Below, piece after piece: positions 31,401-43,000 of a stretch of DNA of 64,000 nt (position 1 is the stretch's first letter; every line of letters begins with the position of its first letter). The notes beneath the pieces were generated by a model. The model had not been told where the DNA came from and did no database searches. It saw only the letters and a list, made by a program, of their open reading frames with translations. The position numbers were made by a program, and so were the translations under genes. Location: positions 200,219 to 264,218 of the forward strand of contig NW_005179069.1 of NCBI RefSeq assembly GCF_000350225.1. The letters run 5' to 3'. Source of the DNA: Chondrus crispus (Eukaryota > Rhodophyta > Florideophyceae > Gigartinales > Gigartinaceae).

Positions 31401-33804
31401 TCAAATCTCACTCCCATATTTATCGCCTTTCCCTTTCCAGTCCAGAATCTTTGGCGGGGGGCGGAGACTGTATCCACTTTTCTGGCGGAGAAAATTCATT
31501 GGCCCACCTTTGGTCGGCGGTTTGGGAATTGCGTCTTCTTTGTCGGGAGTGACCCTCAGATAACCAGCACCGTCTTTCCCGTCTCTACACCATTTGATGA
31601 AAAATCTGAAAGCTGGAACCTGGCAGAAATGTTCGGCGTCTCCGATGATGACGAGTAGCGTCTTTGCACGACACAAAGCCACATTCAAGGGCGTGGTATT
31701 CGCTGAAACCTCAACACTGCCATGATCACTAATCCTGGTACAAAGACCCATCTCATCGTAGTCCTTTTTATGCGCAAAGGCAGCTCGAATCATCACAAAT
31801 ATCAAGCCGGAGCTCCAACCATTTTCGTTTTTCAAGTGTCCATTCGCAATTTAGCCGCCCGAAATGCCACGGACAATCTTTCTGTTGACTCTTACATCGA
31901 TTTTCTTGCATTTAAAGTTCACCAGCGGGGAATATTTGCTCATATTCTCGATTCTGAAAAGTGTGAATGGTGAGGTATGAAACCAACCGTGGGGAATAGT
32001 GCTGAATTCTTGCTTGTTCTTCAAAGCCATGGGCCACTGTTGAAGAAACGCATAGCTCATCTGGACACGTATCTCCGTCGTCATGATGCTTTCCAATGAC
32101 TGGAGTAAGATACGACCGCATCGCAGTTCGTGACACCTTCATAGATCTTGTGCTTGTTCACGTCTCTGAACCATTCATACCAGGAATGGTTTCCTTCCAG
32201 TATATTTTGCTTGGACCTTCGTCCATCCATATCAATACTCCATGAAAGTACTTCAGCATTGAGTACTTACACGTCCCTGTTGAACTGCCTCAGTGCACGC
32301 GTCTGCGTTTCTACTTCGACAGGATCCTGAAACTCAATTAACGGCAGACCCACTGTTCCTTCCGAGGTTTCTGCAAGCTTTTCTTTTTCCTTTTCCATAT
32401 CGGCATCAATAATTTGTGTATGGTTTGGTTTTTGTGGTGGTGGGAAATCTGGCATGGAGCGCGCCTTTGAGAAACTACTTCCGAAACGTGGGACATCTCG
32501 CCTGGGCTCACTTTGGAGAATGGGAAGCGTCAGCCTTGTTCTTGCGCAGCGCTTCAAAGTTCCTGCTTTTATCGCTGAGATCATAACGAAATCTTGGTGT
32601 GTGTAACCTGGCTTGTTCAAATCGTGCCCACCTCTCAATGCTCTGCGACGATTGGAAGGGGTAGTGGGGGTGGCGTTCACTCTATTTCCTCAGAGCTTGA
32701 TGGTACAATTTATGGTGATTCAGGTTCCACCCCTGTATCACCAATCTGCATTTTCATCCAAACGTTTACTCTTTGCCTCACGTTGATCTTCATTTCGGCG
32801 ATCAGGATCCCTTCGAGCACTTTTCGGTTTGCCACTGCTCTCTGTACCAGGAACCAAGCCATCGATGCTTGTTTGTGCAGCAGTAGGTCTTCCTTCATCG
32901 ATTTATTTCAGGTGCCTTCGAAGAATGTCTTCAATCAACTTTGTGCTTTCCGCAGGAACTCCATCTGGAAACTTCATCTCCATGTATGATTTCTTGATGG
33001 CACTCCCACCGATAAATGAGATGAGTGAGAAAAACGTCGCTGCATTTCTGCACTTTACTACTGTAAACCCAGCCGAGAAACTCGCAGAATGACTCTGAAA
33101 TGAGCGTCTGTAGAAAATATTGCAATGTCACGGCTGTGATCTGATATGTGCAACTGTTACTGATTTATTGGAGGAGTTTCACGGTGGCACTACGTTCCAC
33201 CCATCGCATGTGCGTGCCACTGAGAATAATGTATCATCTTATGCACTCATGGATTCAGAGTTCCGAGATGGGCAAAGGCATCTTCGAAGGATATCCTGCA
33301 ACTTATGTATGTCGCTTTGCCCTTCACCAATCCATCCGAAGAGAGTCCCTATAATTTCAGTCAGCTGAAAGCCCCACAGTACGAGGGTCTTCCGTGCGTG
33401 CGGTTCCAATCTGAAATGACATTCGAGGAGAGACTCGTGCATGACGAAGAGAAAATCATTTTCATCACATTCGGATCGATCATACATCTTTGAAGAGCAC
33501 AAAACACCTGATTGAGTAAGTCAGTCGCTGAAAAGACTCTGGGTTGCTTGTGTCCATCGAAATATTTCAACAATGGCTCCAATTCAAGAAGGTCAGTAAG
33601 TTTTAGGACCATAAGGGCTCCAAAAGGTTTCAGTGCTGCAATAGTCGCTAGCTCTCTGGCACATTCGAGAAGATATTCTTCATGAGTAGGATCTTGATTG
33701 GTCAAAGTTCCTTTCTCAATGCAAATGGATGCAAGCTCGATTACGTTCTTCAGGTTTCTCTTTCGAGGGGCAGAATAATGTATCAAACTGCAGATTGAAG
33801 CCAT
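31401..33804 (-). pseudogene. UPF1/NFX1-like superfamily 1 helicase, decayed
   Basis: The minus-strand end (31,401-31,835) reads PLNVALCRAKTLLVIIGD followed by a helical tail. This is the conserved 'LNVALTRAK..L.IIG' motif VI region of UPF1/DNA2/NFX1-type RNA/DNA helicases. Upstream pieces (31,912-32,142; 32,267-32,680; 33,239-33,804) are helical and charged and could be the rest of the protein, but they are in different frames with many stops. The 33,361-33,804 piece looks like an alpha-helical repeat region. It is read as a dead host-type gene or a gene carried by the neighbouring transposon. The helicase end is fairly secure; the extent is not. Confidence 0.5.
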
Positions 33805-35197
33805 TCCGGCATTCTTTCTGTTGTCTCTATGGCTCGCACGCTCGCCAAGTACGATCGCAGCATGATTTAGGTCTCCCTCACGCGAGCACTTTGGATGTCT
33901 GATTCGATCATCCGCGACGGCAAGATGAGCTCTGTGGCGATTATGCTGCGTACTATCGCCAGAAATCTAGAAACTGATATAGCAGATGTGCGTTTCTCAG
34001 CTTGGTCGTTCATGCCAGACATTGGAGTTGACAACACCGTCAGGTGCAGTATTCGTGGCACTCAGAAGTATAAGTTGGAGCAAAGAGAGGCACTCCGCCG
34101 GGGAAGTGCGGTCAACTTGTTAGATGAGCTGTAGGTAGAGAAATTTAGATTCAGTTTCAAAAAATTTCAGCTTCCCATTGAGTGTTGTAGCAATGAAGAG
34201 ATCCTTTTAATAATCACAACCTATATTATTCAAAGAATCAGAGGCAATTTCTAGAGCTGCCCTCACAGAGGCTTACGTGGTGGGATCCGTAAGGCGTAAA
34301 CACGACTTACGCTCAATTTACATCCTAGCCTACGTGTGGCTAAATGGGCTTACAAGGCTATATTGTCGTGAGAACTTATTCCAAATATTGCAAAAAAGTA
34401 CTGAAAAAGGAAACTCACCCGCAGTAATTCCTTCCTGAAGCGAATTGCGCATGCAGTGCCACAGAACATCGTCCCAGATGACGAAAAGAGCAACCATGGA
34501 CAAAAAGAGATAGGAGTGCAACATTCCTGCATGATATCATAGAAAGTCTTCGAGGTTGACCATATATATATCTGTTTTTACCCAACAAGGACGTACTGCA
34601 GATAAACTTTGCGAATTTAACTCAAATTCCAGACGTGGAATCCTTTGGTGATAGTGGTACGCTTCTTTATTCTACATACTGCAAAAGACGGCTAGATGTC
34701 TACAGTCGTAAACTAGCAATTGAGCATGTAAAGTACCCTTGTAATGCCGTAAAAGGGGGTATGCCCACGAGTGACATCAGAAGCAACTTCTGAAAATCCC
34801 CCAAAATTGAAGTATTTTCCTAAATTAGCTTATCAGCACACTGACGTGCGATCGCATGTTTGAGCGTTCAGAATCACCTCTGACTCCAAATAATACATGA
34901 CCGCTACAACAATTCCCTATTCGCATATTCCGTAAGTTCCTTCGCTCCAGTCCTTCAGACTCAGACTAATGACCCCAATTGCGCCCCGAGCGACCCCACG
35001 GAGATGGCGTAAATATATTCTTTGTGACAGTTACGTCATCACAGCCAAGCGTGCGACACCAAAAACAATTTAGAGATGAGCAACTCGATTTACAACTAAT
35101 GAACGGACGGAGATGAACTACTCGATCTACAATTAATGAACTGAGATTTTGGTAGATGATTACTGTTGACTGGGACAAGGGTTCATGCACTACTTGT
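33805..35197. other. Intergenic stretch, no recognisable gene
   Basis: AT-rich, short frames only. No repeat with other parts of the window was recognised. Confidence 0.5.
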
Positions 35198-35788
35198 TTA
35201 TTGCTTGCACTGGGGGCAGAGCCTTTGGCCATCCTCACCGCCCGAGGACCAATCGTGAATTTTGGCCTTGCAGTTGCGGCGCTTTCCAGCAATTGAATCA
35301 CGTTCTTGGCCTCCCCCGATATCCCCAACTATGAAATCCAGGCCGAAGGCACAGAATACTTCGTACCCGTTGACCACGACGCGCCCTGAGCCAACTGGTT
35401 TGGGAGCATCATGAGCACGGCATACCGGTGAATCAACCTCTATGCTGTTTTCATCACCGCTTGTTACTTGCTGAATAGGAGAGGAACCATTTCCATATCC
35501 AGCACCAGTCTTCTGCCTCTTCTTTTTGTGAGAAGGTGCAGAGGGGCGCCTTTGAGCCCTGCCCGACTCACCCAGCCGCCTCACTGCGAAATCGCCTAGA
35601 AGGCGATCAAGCAAACCTCTGGACATCGATGGCTCGTGGTCGTAAAAAGCAGCGAGAATCCATGATATCCTTTGATGGGCTGATGCATTTCTTTGCGCTC
35701 TCAAATCTGGTAGGCCAATTTCGTCATTGTCTGTTTTTAACAGGTAACATATTGGCCTCGATCCCATACTCAGCTGCTGTCGTACCAA
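35198..35788 (-). CDS. Hypothetical protein with nuclear-signal-like basic patch
   Basis: A 196-codon frame starting at a non-ATG codon. It has a basic SHKKKRQKTGAG patch in the middle and a terminal CPQCKQ. Residues are mixed and charged; no domain recognised. It lies downstream of the KDZ-like transposase on the same strand, so it may be an accessory frame of that element. Confidence 0.3.
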   Translation of the reverse strand: MVRQQLSMGSRPICYLLKTDNDEIGLPDLRAQRNASAHQRISWILAAFYDHEPSMSRGLLDRLLGDFAVRRLGESGRAQRRPSAPSHKKKRQKTGAGYGNGSSPIQQVTSGDENSIEVDSPVCRAHDAPKPVGSGRVVVNGYEVFCAFGLDFIVGDIGGGQERDSIAGKRRNCKAKIHDWSSGGEDGQRLCPQCKQ

Positions 35789-36016
35789 AGGGGCGTAAAT
35801 CTAGCATATTCTAGATTGCTGTTCACAAGAGACCGGTCTTTTTCTGATTTCCGCATGGAGATGGATGAAGAAGCATTGGTAAAACTCTCGGAAAACTTTC
35901 AGAGACATATTTGAAAACAAGGTAACGGTTTCGGGTTTAATCTCTAGTCCTTCCTCTCTCATTTTCTTCCACTTTTCGTTTTCCAAATTTCCTTCGTTGT
36001 AAGACTTCCCTGGGAA

Positions 36017-36622
36017 CTAACTCGGGATCTCTAATTCACTACGGCGAGGTTCGGCTACTGTTACTCTCTGTCTTGTCGGTACGTGCGTATGAGCAGGTGC
36101 AGGAGTCCTCAATGTCATTGCCATCAAAGAGAGAGACCTTAGCGCGCACAGTAGGTCTTCTGACTTGGACTGAGTTCCATTGCAGTTTTTCGAAAGAAAC
36201 TGTTGGTGAAAAGAGAACTCTGGTTTCACCTCGATGTAATGACTCCTCTCTATAAACTTGTCCGTTTCAAGAAAGAGGGGAAATCTGCCTTGCGGGGATC
36301 TCTCCTGTATTTTTTGGAGTACCTCGATCATATTATCGACTTCAGGCACCACATCCCTCGGTCCAGGGGACGGGATATGGAATATCCCGTCCCCTGGACC
36401 GATCCATCGCATTTGCTGACAGCAGTGCTGATAAGTTCGTATGTCCGAAATACATTGAAACGCAGCCCTTTGGAAGTCTCGACTGGACTTTGCTGTGACA
36501 AAACAGCCGAAGTTCCAGAGACCAGAGTAGCCTACAATGGAATAAAAGGTCCTAATTCGATGTTGCTGCTGAATTTGGCGGGAAATGATGCATTTTCGGA
36601 GCGATGGTATTTCACGACTCAT
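36017..36622 (-). CDS. Hypothetical protein carrying a 20-bp inverted duplication
   Basis: A 201-codon frame from an ATG. It includes a well-behaved stretch with VDNMIEVLQKIQERSPQG and RFPLFLETDKFIERSHYIE. The inverted repeat at 36,359-36,401 encodes the odd GPGDGIFHIPSPGP segment just before it. The C-terminus is Thr/Arg-rich. No family recognised. Same strand as, and downstream of, the KDZ-like transposase. Confidence 0.35.
   Translation of the reverse strand: MSREIPSLRKCIISRQIQQQHRIRTFYSIVGYSGLWNFGCFVTAKSSRDFQRAAFQCISDIRTYQHCCQQMRWIGPGDGIFHIPSPGPRDVVPEVDNMIEVLQKIQERSPQGRFPLFLETDKFIERSHYIEVKPEFSFHQQFLSKNCNGTQSKSEDLLCALRSLSLMAMTLRTPAPAHTHVPTRQRVTVAEPRRSELEIPS
36359..36401. repeat. 20-bp perfect inverted repeat, 3-nt spacer
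   Basis: The arm starting CGGTCCAGGGGACGGG (36,359-36,378) is exactly inverted at 36,382-36,401, with GGA between. It lies inside an open frame. Confidence 0.9.
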
Positions 36623-36701
36623 GCCCTATTGCACGGATTTCGACAAATGGCTCAACATCTCCTCCCCAAGCCAACAGACAGTCGTGTCACATCTCGTTGA
36701 A

Positions 36702-37133
36702 TCAACAGTGAGGGTCAACATCCCGCCAGTCTGGGTTCGTCAGGGAATTGGTGAACGTTTCATGCGTCCTCGAATTCAAACTGACTTTTCCCGCTCTTCC
36801 TGTACAGTTATGTCTGAAGTGATACCAATACCAAGTAAGGTCGCAATCTGGCATTGGGAACAATATGTGTGATCTCATGAATCTTCGTATGCTCGCCTTT
36901 ATCAGGTTGATACAGGGACCACCGTACGCTCGCATCGCTCCAATCCAAGCTTCCTGATGCCGCTGGGAAGAGTCTCTCATTGAACTTACTTGTAACGTTC
37001 TTGTCAGGCTCGAAAGCTGGCCTTCAAACATGAAAGGAATACGCTCAAGTGGAAACATTTCGATCCTGTGAAGTGTCGCTTGCGATTCAAGGGCTTTGCT
37101 CACGGAAACCTTGAACCTTTCTAGTGCCCACAA
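36702..37133 (-). CDS. Hypothetical open frame between two transposon frames
   Basis: A 143-codon minus-strand frame, helical and basic, overlapping the end of the KDZ-like core by about 45 bp. No domain recognised. Could be an accessory frame or chance. Confidence 0.2.
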   Translation of the reverse strand: MWALERFKVSVSKALESQATLHRIEMFPLERIPFMFEGQLSSLTRTLQVSSMRDSSQRHQEAWIGAMRAYGGPCINLIKASIRRFMRSHILFPMPDCDLTWYWYHFRHNCTGRAGKVSLNSRTHETFTNSLTNPDWRDVDPHC

Positions 37134-39455
37134 TCTTCATTCGAATAGTCTGATTTCTGAGAGTCCTCGGCTTCATTCTCGTAACTGTCATGAAAAGTCG
37201 CAGTTCCGTTGTGCAGTTGTAATTCATCTTCATGAAAATCAAGACTTGAGACCTGATATTCTTGTAGAAATTCATCAGGCATGTGCCCAACGTTTGTATT
37301 GCTGTCCTCTGAAACCCATTGACAGGACAGACGGTTGCATTTGATGAGATCACTGAGAAACTTTTTTAAGCTTGGTGTCATCCATATCGGATATTTGATA
37401 TTTTCGATGAAAACTGGCTGCCTGATTGAGAAATGCATATCTTATGCGAGGAAAAGGAACAAGATTCTCACTCTTTAGGAATCGCATATGATGTACAGGT
37501 TTGTCAATACGGGCGTTGAACTATTCTGCGGTAGTAGTTCGATCAGAGTCCAGTTCTCTGTTACTGTCAGGATCGAAGAACGAAGAACATTTCTGGGCCT
37601 TATAATGGAATCTATCTACAAGAACACGTCTCATATGCAATAAGAAAGGAAGTCTCAACGTGGTTGACGCAAAAAAGTTGCAAGCGTTGTCATAGTAGAT
37701 CACTCTCGGAGGATCTTGAAAATGGCTGAGACAAGCGGACAGAGCGAGAGTTGTCGATTCGGCCTTCGTCATTACAACGAAACCGATGACCTTTGGATTT
37801 TCGTACGCACACTGAATGGTCAAAAGGCCTGGAGAATGACGTTCTGACACAGGATACTTTTTTGAACAGTCGTGAGTTTCTTTTTTTCAAAAACTATTCC
37901 TGGACGAAAACGTTTCCTTCCGGGAAAGCATATACCAGTTGACTCTTCGTCATCAGTATTATCAGAATCTGAAACTCCATCCGATCCATGGCGTTGCATA
38001 CATTCAATCATGACCGAGCTGTATTTTGTCCAGTAATCAAGATTTTCTGTAGCAACAGAACTGTCGAACCTCTCGAAGTAGCTCTGTGCTGTTTTCATGT
38101 GTCCTTTTAAGCAGTTTGACACTACCCTCGTAACATCATGAATAGTGGTAATCATTACCGATCGAACTACCAAAAATCTCACGGTAGAATCTTGCGAGGA
38201 CTGCATTCACTGCAGAGAGCTTTTGGAGAGGAACTGACAATGACGTGCATAGAGAGCACGAGAAGGAGCTGGGACTTGTCAGATGCTCAAACCGTGCTTT
38301 CCCATCTAAGGCACATGTCACTCATTCGTGGAATTCAAACAAGGGCTCTGCCATGGTCACACAACTTCTCTTCAAGGTTCCTGAATGGTCAAGCGCTCAC
38401 GGCAATCCGACTCGAACGGCACCATATGCATCAACCAGTAATGATCAGTGAAGAAAAACTTGATCAGATCTAGCGAGGATTCTGAAAACTGTTCTGCCCT
38501 CCATGGCCTGGTCCTGAAAAATACCTTCCATATGCCTGTACTTGAAGCCGAGACACGACCAACTTGTTTTTCATCGTCTTTGCTCTCATGCTCTCGTTCG
38601 GGCAAGGGATCTTCGCTGTCTGACTCGGAACCCACATTTTTGTAATCAGAAATTTCTTCAGGTGCAAGGAAAAATGAAAAACAGGTTTGTACCAGCTCAA
38701 AAGCTTGAGGTGAGTCTCTTGTACGTCTTACTTTTTGTGTTTCTTGACGCAAACGTCCGAGTGAACGAGGTTGCCAGTCCATGAGCGTCCACAGAAACAA
38801 GTATCGGAGTCAAGGTATATTCTCAGCATGCTGAGAATATACCTTGACTCCGACACGAGCTGCAGCTCAATGACATTTGGTTTCATGGGGGTATCACTCT
38901 TTTTTGTTGTTCGTAAGGAATTGAGAGCCACCTCAATCTGACTCGAAATGACTTCCATTTGCGCTTTCTTTGAAAAATCATCTTGATCTCACTACGCATA
39001 TGACTGCACAACTGCTTTATGGCTTTTCTGTTTTCAAGGCCTTTGCCCATGCGTTGGTCCTTTCCGATCTCCCTAGGCTCACAAAGTGTGGTTGGATTTC
39101 TTTCCAAAGTCGAGATTTTCACGAGAATTCCTGCCGCCGTGCTTTCAACGACAATTGCTTTCAATAGTTTCACACCACTTACGTCGATATCTTCCAGCCC
39201 TAGTTTTATCCGATCGGATTAATCTAGAGGAACTTCGTATTCGTTGCAAGAAAAGAGCTTGGTGGTGAAGCCATCACTGTATGACTCAATTGTCCGAAGA
39301 AACGTCTGGAACGCGTCGTTGGCTCTCCGGCGATTTCGAAAATCCTCGCCTGGGTCATTATTGGCTTTTTCTTCTTGTATGAAACGCTGTAAGGTATTGT
39401 CTGCACAGCTGATTAGCTTCGATGTTTTGTACAATGACCTTAGAGGGTTTCCATG
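37087..39455 (-). pseudogene. KDZ/HMGXB3-like DNA transposase, C-terminal two thirds
   Basis: Minus-strand pieces in order from 39,455 downward: a region ending with FSCNEYEVPLD and SDRIKLGLEDIDVSGVKLLK (39,110-39,270); a Cys-containing stretch TCFCGRSW (near 38,780); acidic linkers; then the nuclease-like core PGLLTIQCAYENPKVIGFVV (near 37,790-37,840) with YYDNACNFF (near 37,680) and VLVDRFHYK (near 37,605-37,640). A tail with FNARIDKPVHHMRFL (37,460-37,515) follows. The YDNAC and LVDRFH motifs are typical of the transposase-like domain shared by HMGXB3 and KDZ elements. One stop (TAG, near 37,518) and several frame changes are present. The N-terminal part lies across the chromovirus at 55,047-56,560. 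Confidence 0.65.
38805..38852. repeat. 48-bp perfect palindrome inside the KDZ-like transposase
   Basis: Two 24-bp arms with no spacer, first arm starting CGGAGTCAAGGTATATTC, second ending TATACCTTGACTCCG. At 48 bp the reading frame is kept. It looks like a local inverted duplication. Confidence 0.95.
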
Positions 39456-40085
39456 TGTCGCATAAACACCCCCACACGGAGGAGGGGTGTTTGCGGCGTT
39501 CGGCGCGAAGACCCCGGATCGGCCGTACCGAGGGTCTTAGACCAACTAACGCCACCTGGCACGGGCCGGTAGCGGGTGGTAGAGCGGTGTCGGCGGGGAC
39601 GCGCGCGTAGACTACCGGATCGACGCCTCGATGCCCCGGAGCAGTACTGGTTGACGATCCGGTACTGGCGGGCGGAGGCGCGTCCGAGCTCGCCGACGTT
39701 GTCGCGCGCGTCCACTACCCGAGTGGTGGCGAATTAACTGTCGCAGATCGGCTGGGCGAAAGTTAAGAGTAAGCTGGGAGGTAGATCGTCGGTGGAGGTT
39801 TGTCTAGCTTGGGTCCCTCCGCCGGCGGTCGCTCCTTTTATTTATTGTACAAGTTAATTAACCGTCTACAGTACAGCACGGACTGTACTGTAGTCGGCTT
39901 ACTGTAGACAGGGCGGGCGGACCAGCACTGTAACGCTGTCAGCCGTCGGGGCTGACAGCAAAACGTGTGCTACACGTGTTGGTGCGCGCACTGTAAGGTA
40001 TGCGCGCACACGCTGTAAGGTCCGTACCTTACAGCGTTAGATCTAATTCTTAATCTAATATAAACATACTGGTAGTTATGCTACA
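39456..40085 (-). repeat. Chromovirus 3' LTR (family B)
   Basis: 630 bp. Plus-strand ends TGTCGCATAA and TTATGCTACA. It keeps the uninterrupted CACGGGCCGG site (near 39,561-39,570) where the 5' LTR carries an inserted family A LTR, so it serves as the empty-site allele. It has ACACGTGT sites near 39,970 and a GTAAGGTAYG repeat pair near 39,990-40,035. Confidence 0.9.
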
Positions 40086-43000
40086 CGGCCCCCTTAAGAG
40101 GGAACCTCCGCGTTCACGGCAACTCTTCATATCCAGGTCGAGGCCTACCGTCATCCTTAAGCCCTCGTCCCTTCTCCTCCCGTCAGTCCTGCTTTCACTT
40201 CGGCTCCCTTCGCTCCCGCGTTCTGCAAAGGTCCAGTGCCGTTACTCCGTCTTCTCTGACGTCTTGCCCTCCTGCGTTAATCTTTTGGTCATTTCTGTTG
40301 TGCCCGCTCTCGAAGTGGGGCGGCAGGATGTCGCGCAACAGCTGCGTGAATCGGTCAAACCACGCCTCCCGTTTGTCCTCCGCGACCGCCGTTGTTCGCA
40401 TTGGAAGCACACCGGTTGTTTCGTGCATTAAGGCTTTGTGGCTCCGCCGGTACGTCACCGAGGCGAGGAGCACGCCAAAAACCTACCGCTAGAGTTTCGA
40501 CACTCGTGGTGCTCGCTAGCATTCCTTTAACCATCTCGCGCTGGATTTGGCGGGCTACTGCACGACGCGAGCGGAGCGCAGGGTGCGATGTGGTACGGTC
40601 TACGGGAGCTCCCGTCAGGGCGCGAGGCACTCCGGCGCGTTGCGTCATACTAGGTAGCCATACGCTCGAAGCGTCGAGTGCCGTGTCCCGCGTCCCGTCT
40701 GCCCCCGCAGCAACGGGCACACCGGGTCCTCGTCTGACCACGCTATGCCTATCTTGCTTCGGGGACCAGCTCCCTCTTCTGCGTTGCTCCCCCACTCCAT
40801 CGTTTTGCGGAGGGAAAATCTCACCCCCACTTCGCGATGGCCTGTGCCGTCGTCGGCAACGGCGGCGTCCTTGTGTCCCTGCGCACCGTGCTGACCGTCG
40901 CGACGCGTTTATGCAATTTGCCCGTACCGGGAGCGAACTTTCCGACATTCTGACCTCGCCCGGTAGTACCGCTTCGTCGTCCGCCGCGACAATTCTCGAT
41001 CCACGGGATGCCACGACGGGCAGTGCGATCTGCGTTCCGAGCGCGGGGCCTGTTCCTTGCACCGACCCGATGCATCCCTTTCGAATCGCGAGCGGTTGGA
41101 TCGGCGTCTGCTCGAAGAGTCAGTTTTTTCGGTAGCTTTAGCGAGGCGGGCGTTTCCAGGGTTGGGGAGTCTGGATTTTGTAGTTATCTCTGCGAGGGCA
41201 GGAGGCACGTTTGGAGCGATCGGAGGCGCTCCACCCGCAATCGTGTTCCGAAGTTTGAGGGGTGACTACAGTTCGTCGCTTCATCCACCTTGGTATTCCG
41301 TGGGGGTTCCACCCGTTGGTAATCGCTGGTTCGTCACACGGCGCACACTCTGGTCTAACCCGCTTGCGGGCGGTCTGTCGTCCTCCTATTATCCCCTTCG
41401 TTGGGCCGGGCAAGAGCGTTTAGACCTTCCGTCCTCGTGACAACCAAAGAGGCTCCGTTAGTCTCGTTCGATCGGTAGTTGAGTTCGTGCGGTGTCCACG
41501 TTTCCTTGCTCCCCGGGGGTGACGCTGTCCGACGCTCGTCGGACCTGGAGCGCTCGGCGGCTGCGCGCGGGGGCGTTGCACGCGTCCCAGAGGTCGGTTG
41601 GTGCCCCCGATCCGGCGATAGATCCCGCCGATGTTCTACAGTGTGGTCGTTTTGTGGGCCCCTTTTTGCCGTCCGCCGATCATGGAATCATCTGTACCAC
41701 CTTTCCGTCACGGTCCCCGTCTCTCAGAGCGCCGGTAGCGGGGCGGGGGTGCGGCAGTTCCGAATTCGTTGACAACTCTGCATGGTCTCTCCGGGTCGTG
41801 GGGTGAGGTACGCCACCATCTGAGTAGGGAATGGAGGATGGCGAGGGCGCGGGCCGGTTCAGCCCTGAGTCCTTAATCATCGCCCCCAAAAATTGCAAAC
41901 AATGCTTTCCGGCGAAAATAATTTTTGCCGAAAAGTCAACAGCAATGCGATCATTGCCGCTTAAAAAGGGTGCACCCCTCGTCCCGGGGCCAGCTTCCCT
42001 TCCTGGGTTAGGCTCCAACGCCGTCGTTGTGTAGAGGGGAGTGCTCCCCCACGTCGCCGACACCGGCGCCGTCATCGACAGCGGCAACGCCCTTGTGTCC
42101 AGTTCATCCAAAACGTCCGCCGGCGTTTTGGATACTGTCTATTACAGCGCACGTGTCAACTTACAGTTCATCCAAAACGTCCGCGGACGTTTTGGATACT
42201 GTCTATTACAGTCTCCTGCGCACATGCGCGCACAGCTACGGCTCTGAGCCCTTGATCCAATCCCCTCAAAATATTAACCTCAAAATATGGCCAATTTTCC
42301 CGCGAAAATAATTTCCGCATAAATTAAGACCCAATCCGCGATTGGGGCGCTGTCATAGGCTCCCCCAAAATTTTCACGTATCCGCCCGGTACTCGGGGCG
42401 TGTGGATGAGCCTACGGGTGACGCACGTGTGTCCTTGATCGCCCCTGCGGAGGTGGCCAAGCGTCACACGGCCCCGCTTACGCCAAAAGTAAACGTTCAC
42501 TCGCCGCCCGTGAGTATTTCTATTTTTGACCGGGCGGCGGTGATTAATAATACGGACCGGGCGGCCGTGATTAATAATACCGACCGCGGCTCCTCCGTGG
42601 CATGCCCTCCGTGTCGCTCTATCACTCACATCCCTTTCCGCGGCTCGGTCGTCTCGCTATCCTTTTGTCGCGAGTCCTTTGCCGTGGCTCTCCTCCCCTC
42701 GACTGTCGTCGTTCCCGCATTACCGCCGACCGTCCGTTCGACGATCACGACATGAGCAGCCCTCGCTCTCCAGCGCGGGCGGGCGCAGTTGCGTCTCCTG
42801 ACTCGTAGGGATCAATGGAGGGTCCGCCGCCGACCCTCCGTCCTACCGGGGCGCGTTCGCCCGCGGCGGCTACTTCGACGCCGCCGCTCGTGGCTTTCCA
42901 GAAGGCCCACCCGTCCGTCGTGGGTCCGGCTGCATTTCGATACAATAAACGGACCGCTTCGGTCTCTCATGCGACCGGCGTCATTCGCTCGTATTTTCCC

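Noticed and set aside
40355-41135. Two long antisense frames as an envelope or accessory gene of the chromovirus
   Set aside because: Both are Arg/Ala/Pro-rich with no signal peptide, membrane segment or known motif; chance frames are expected at this GC content.
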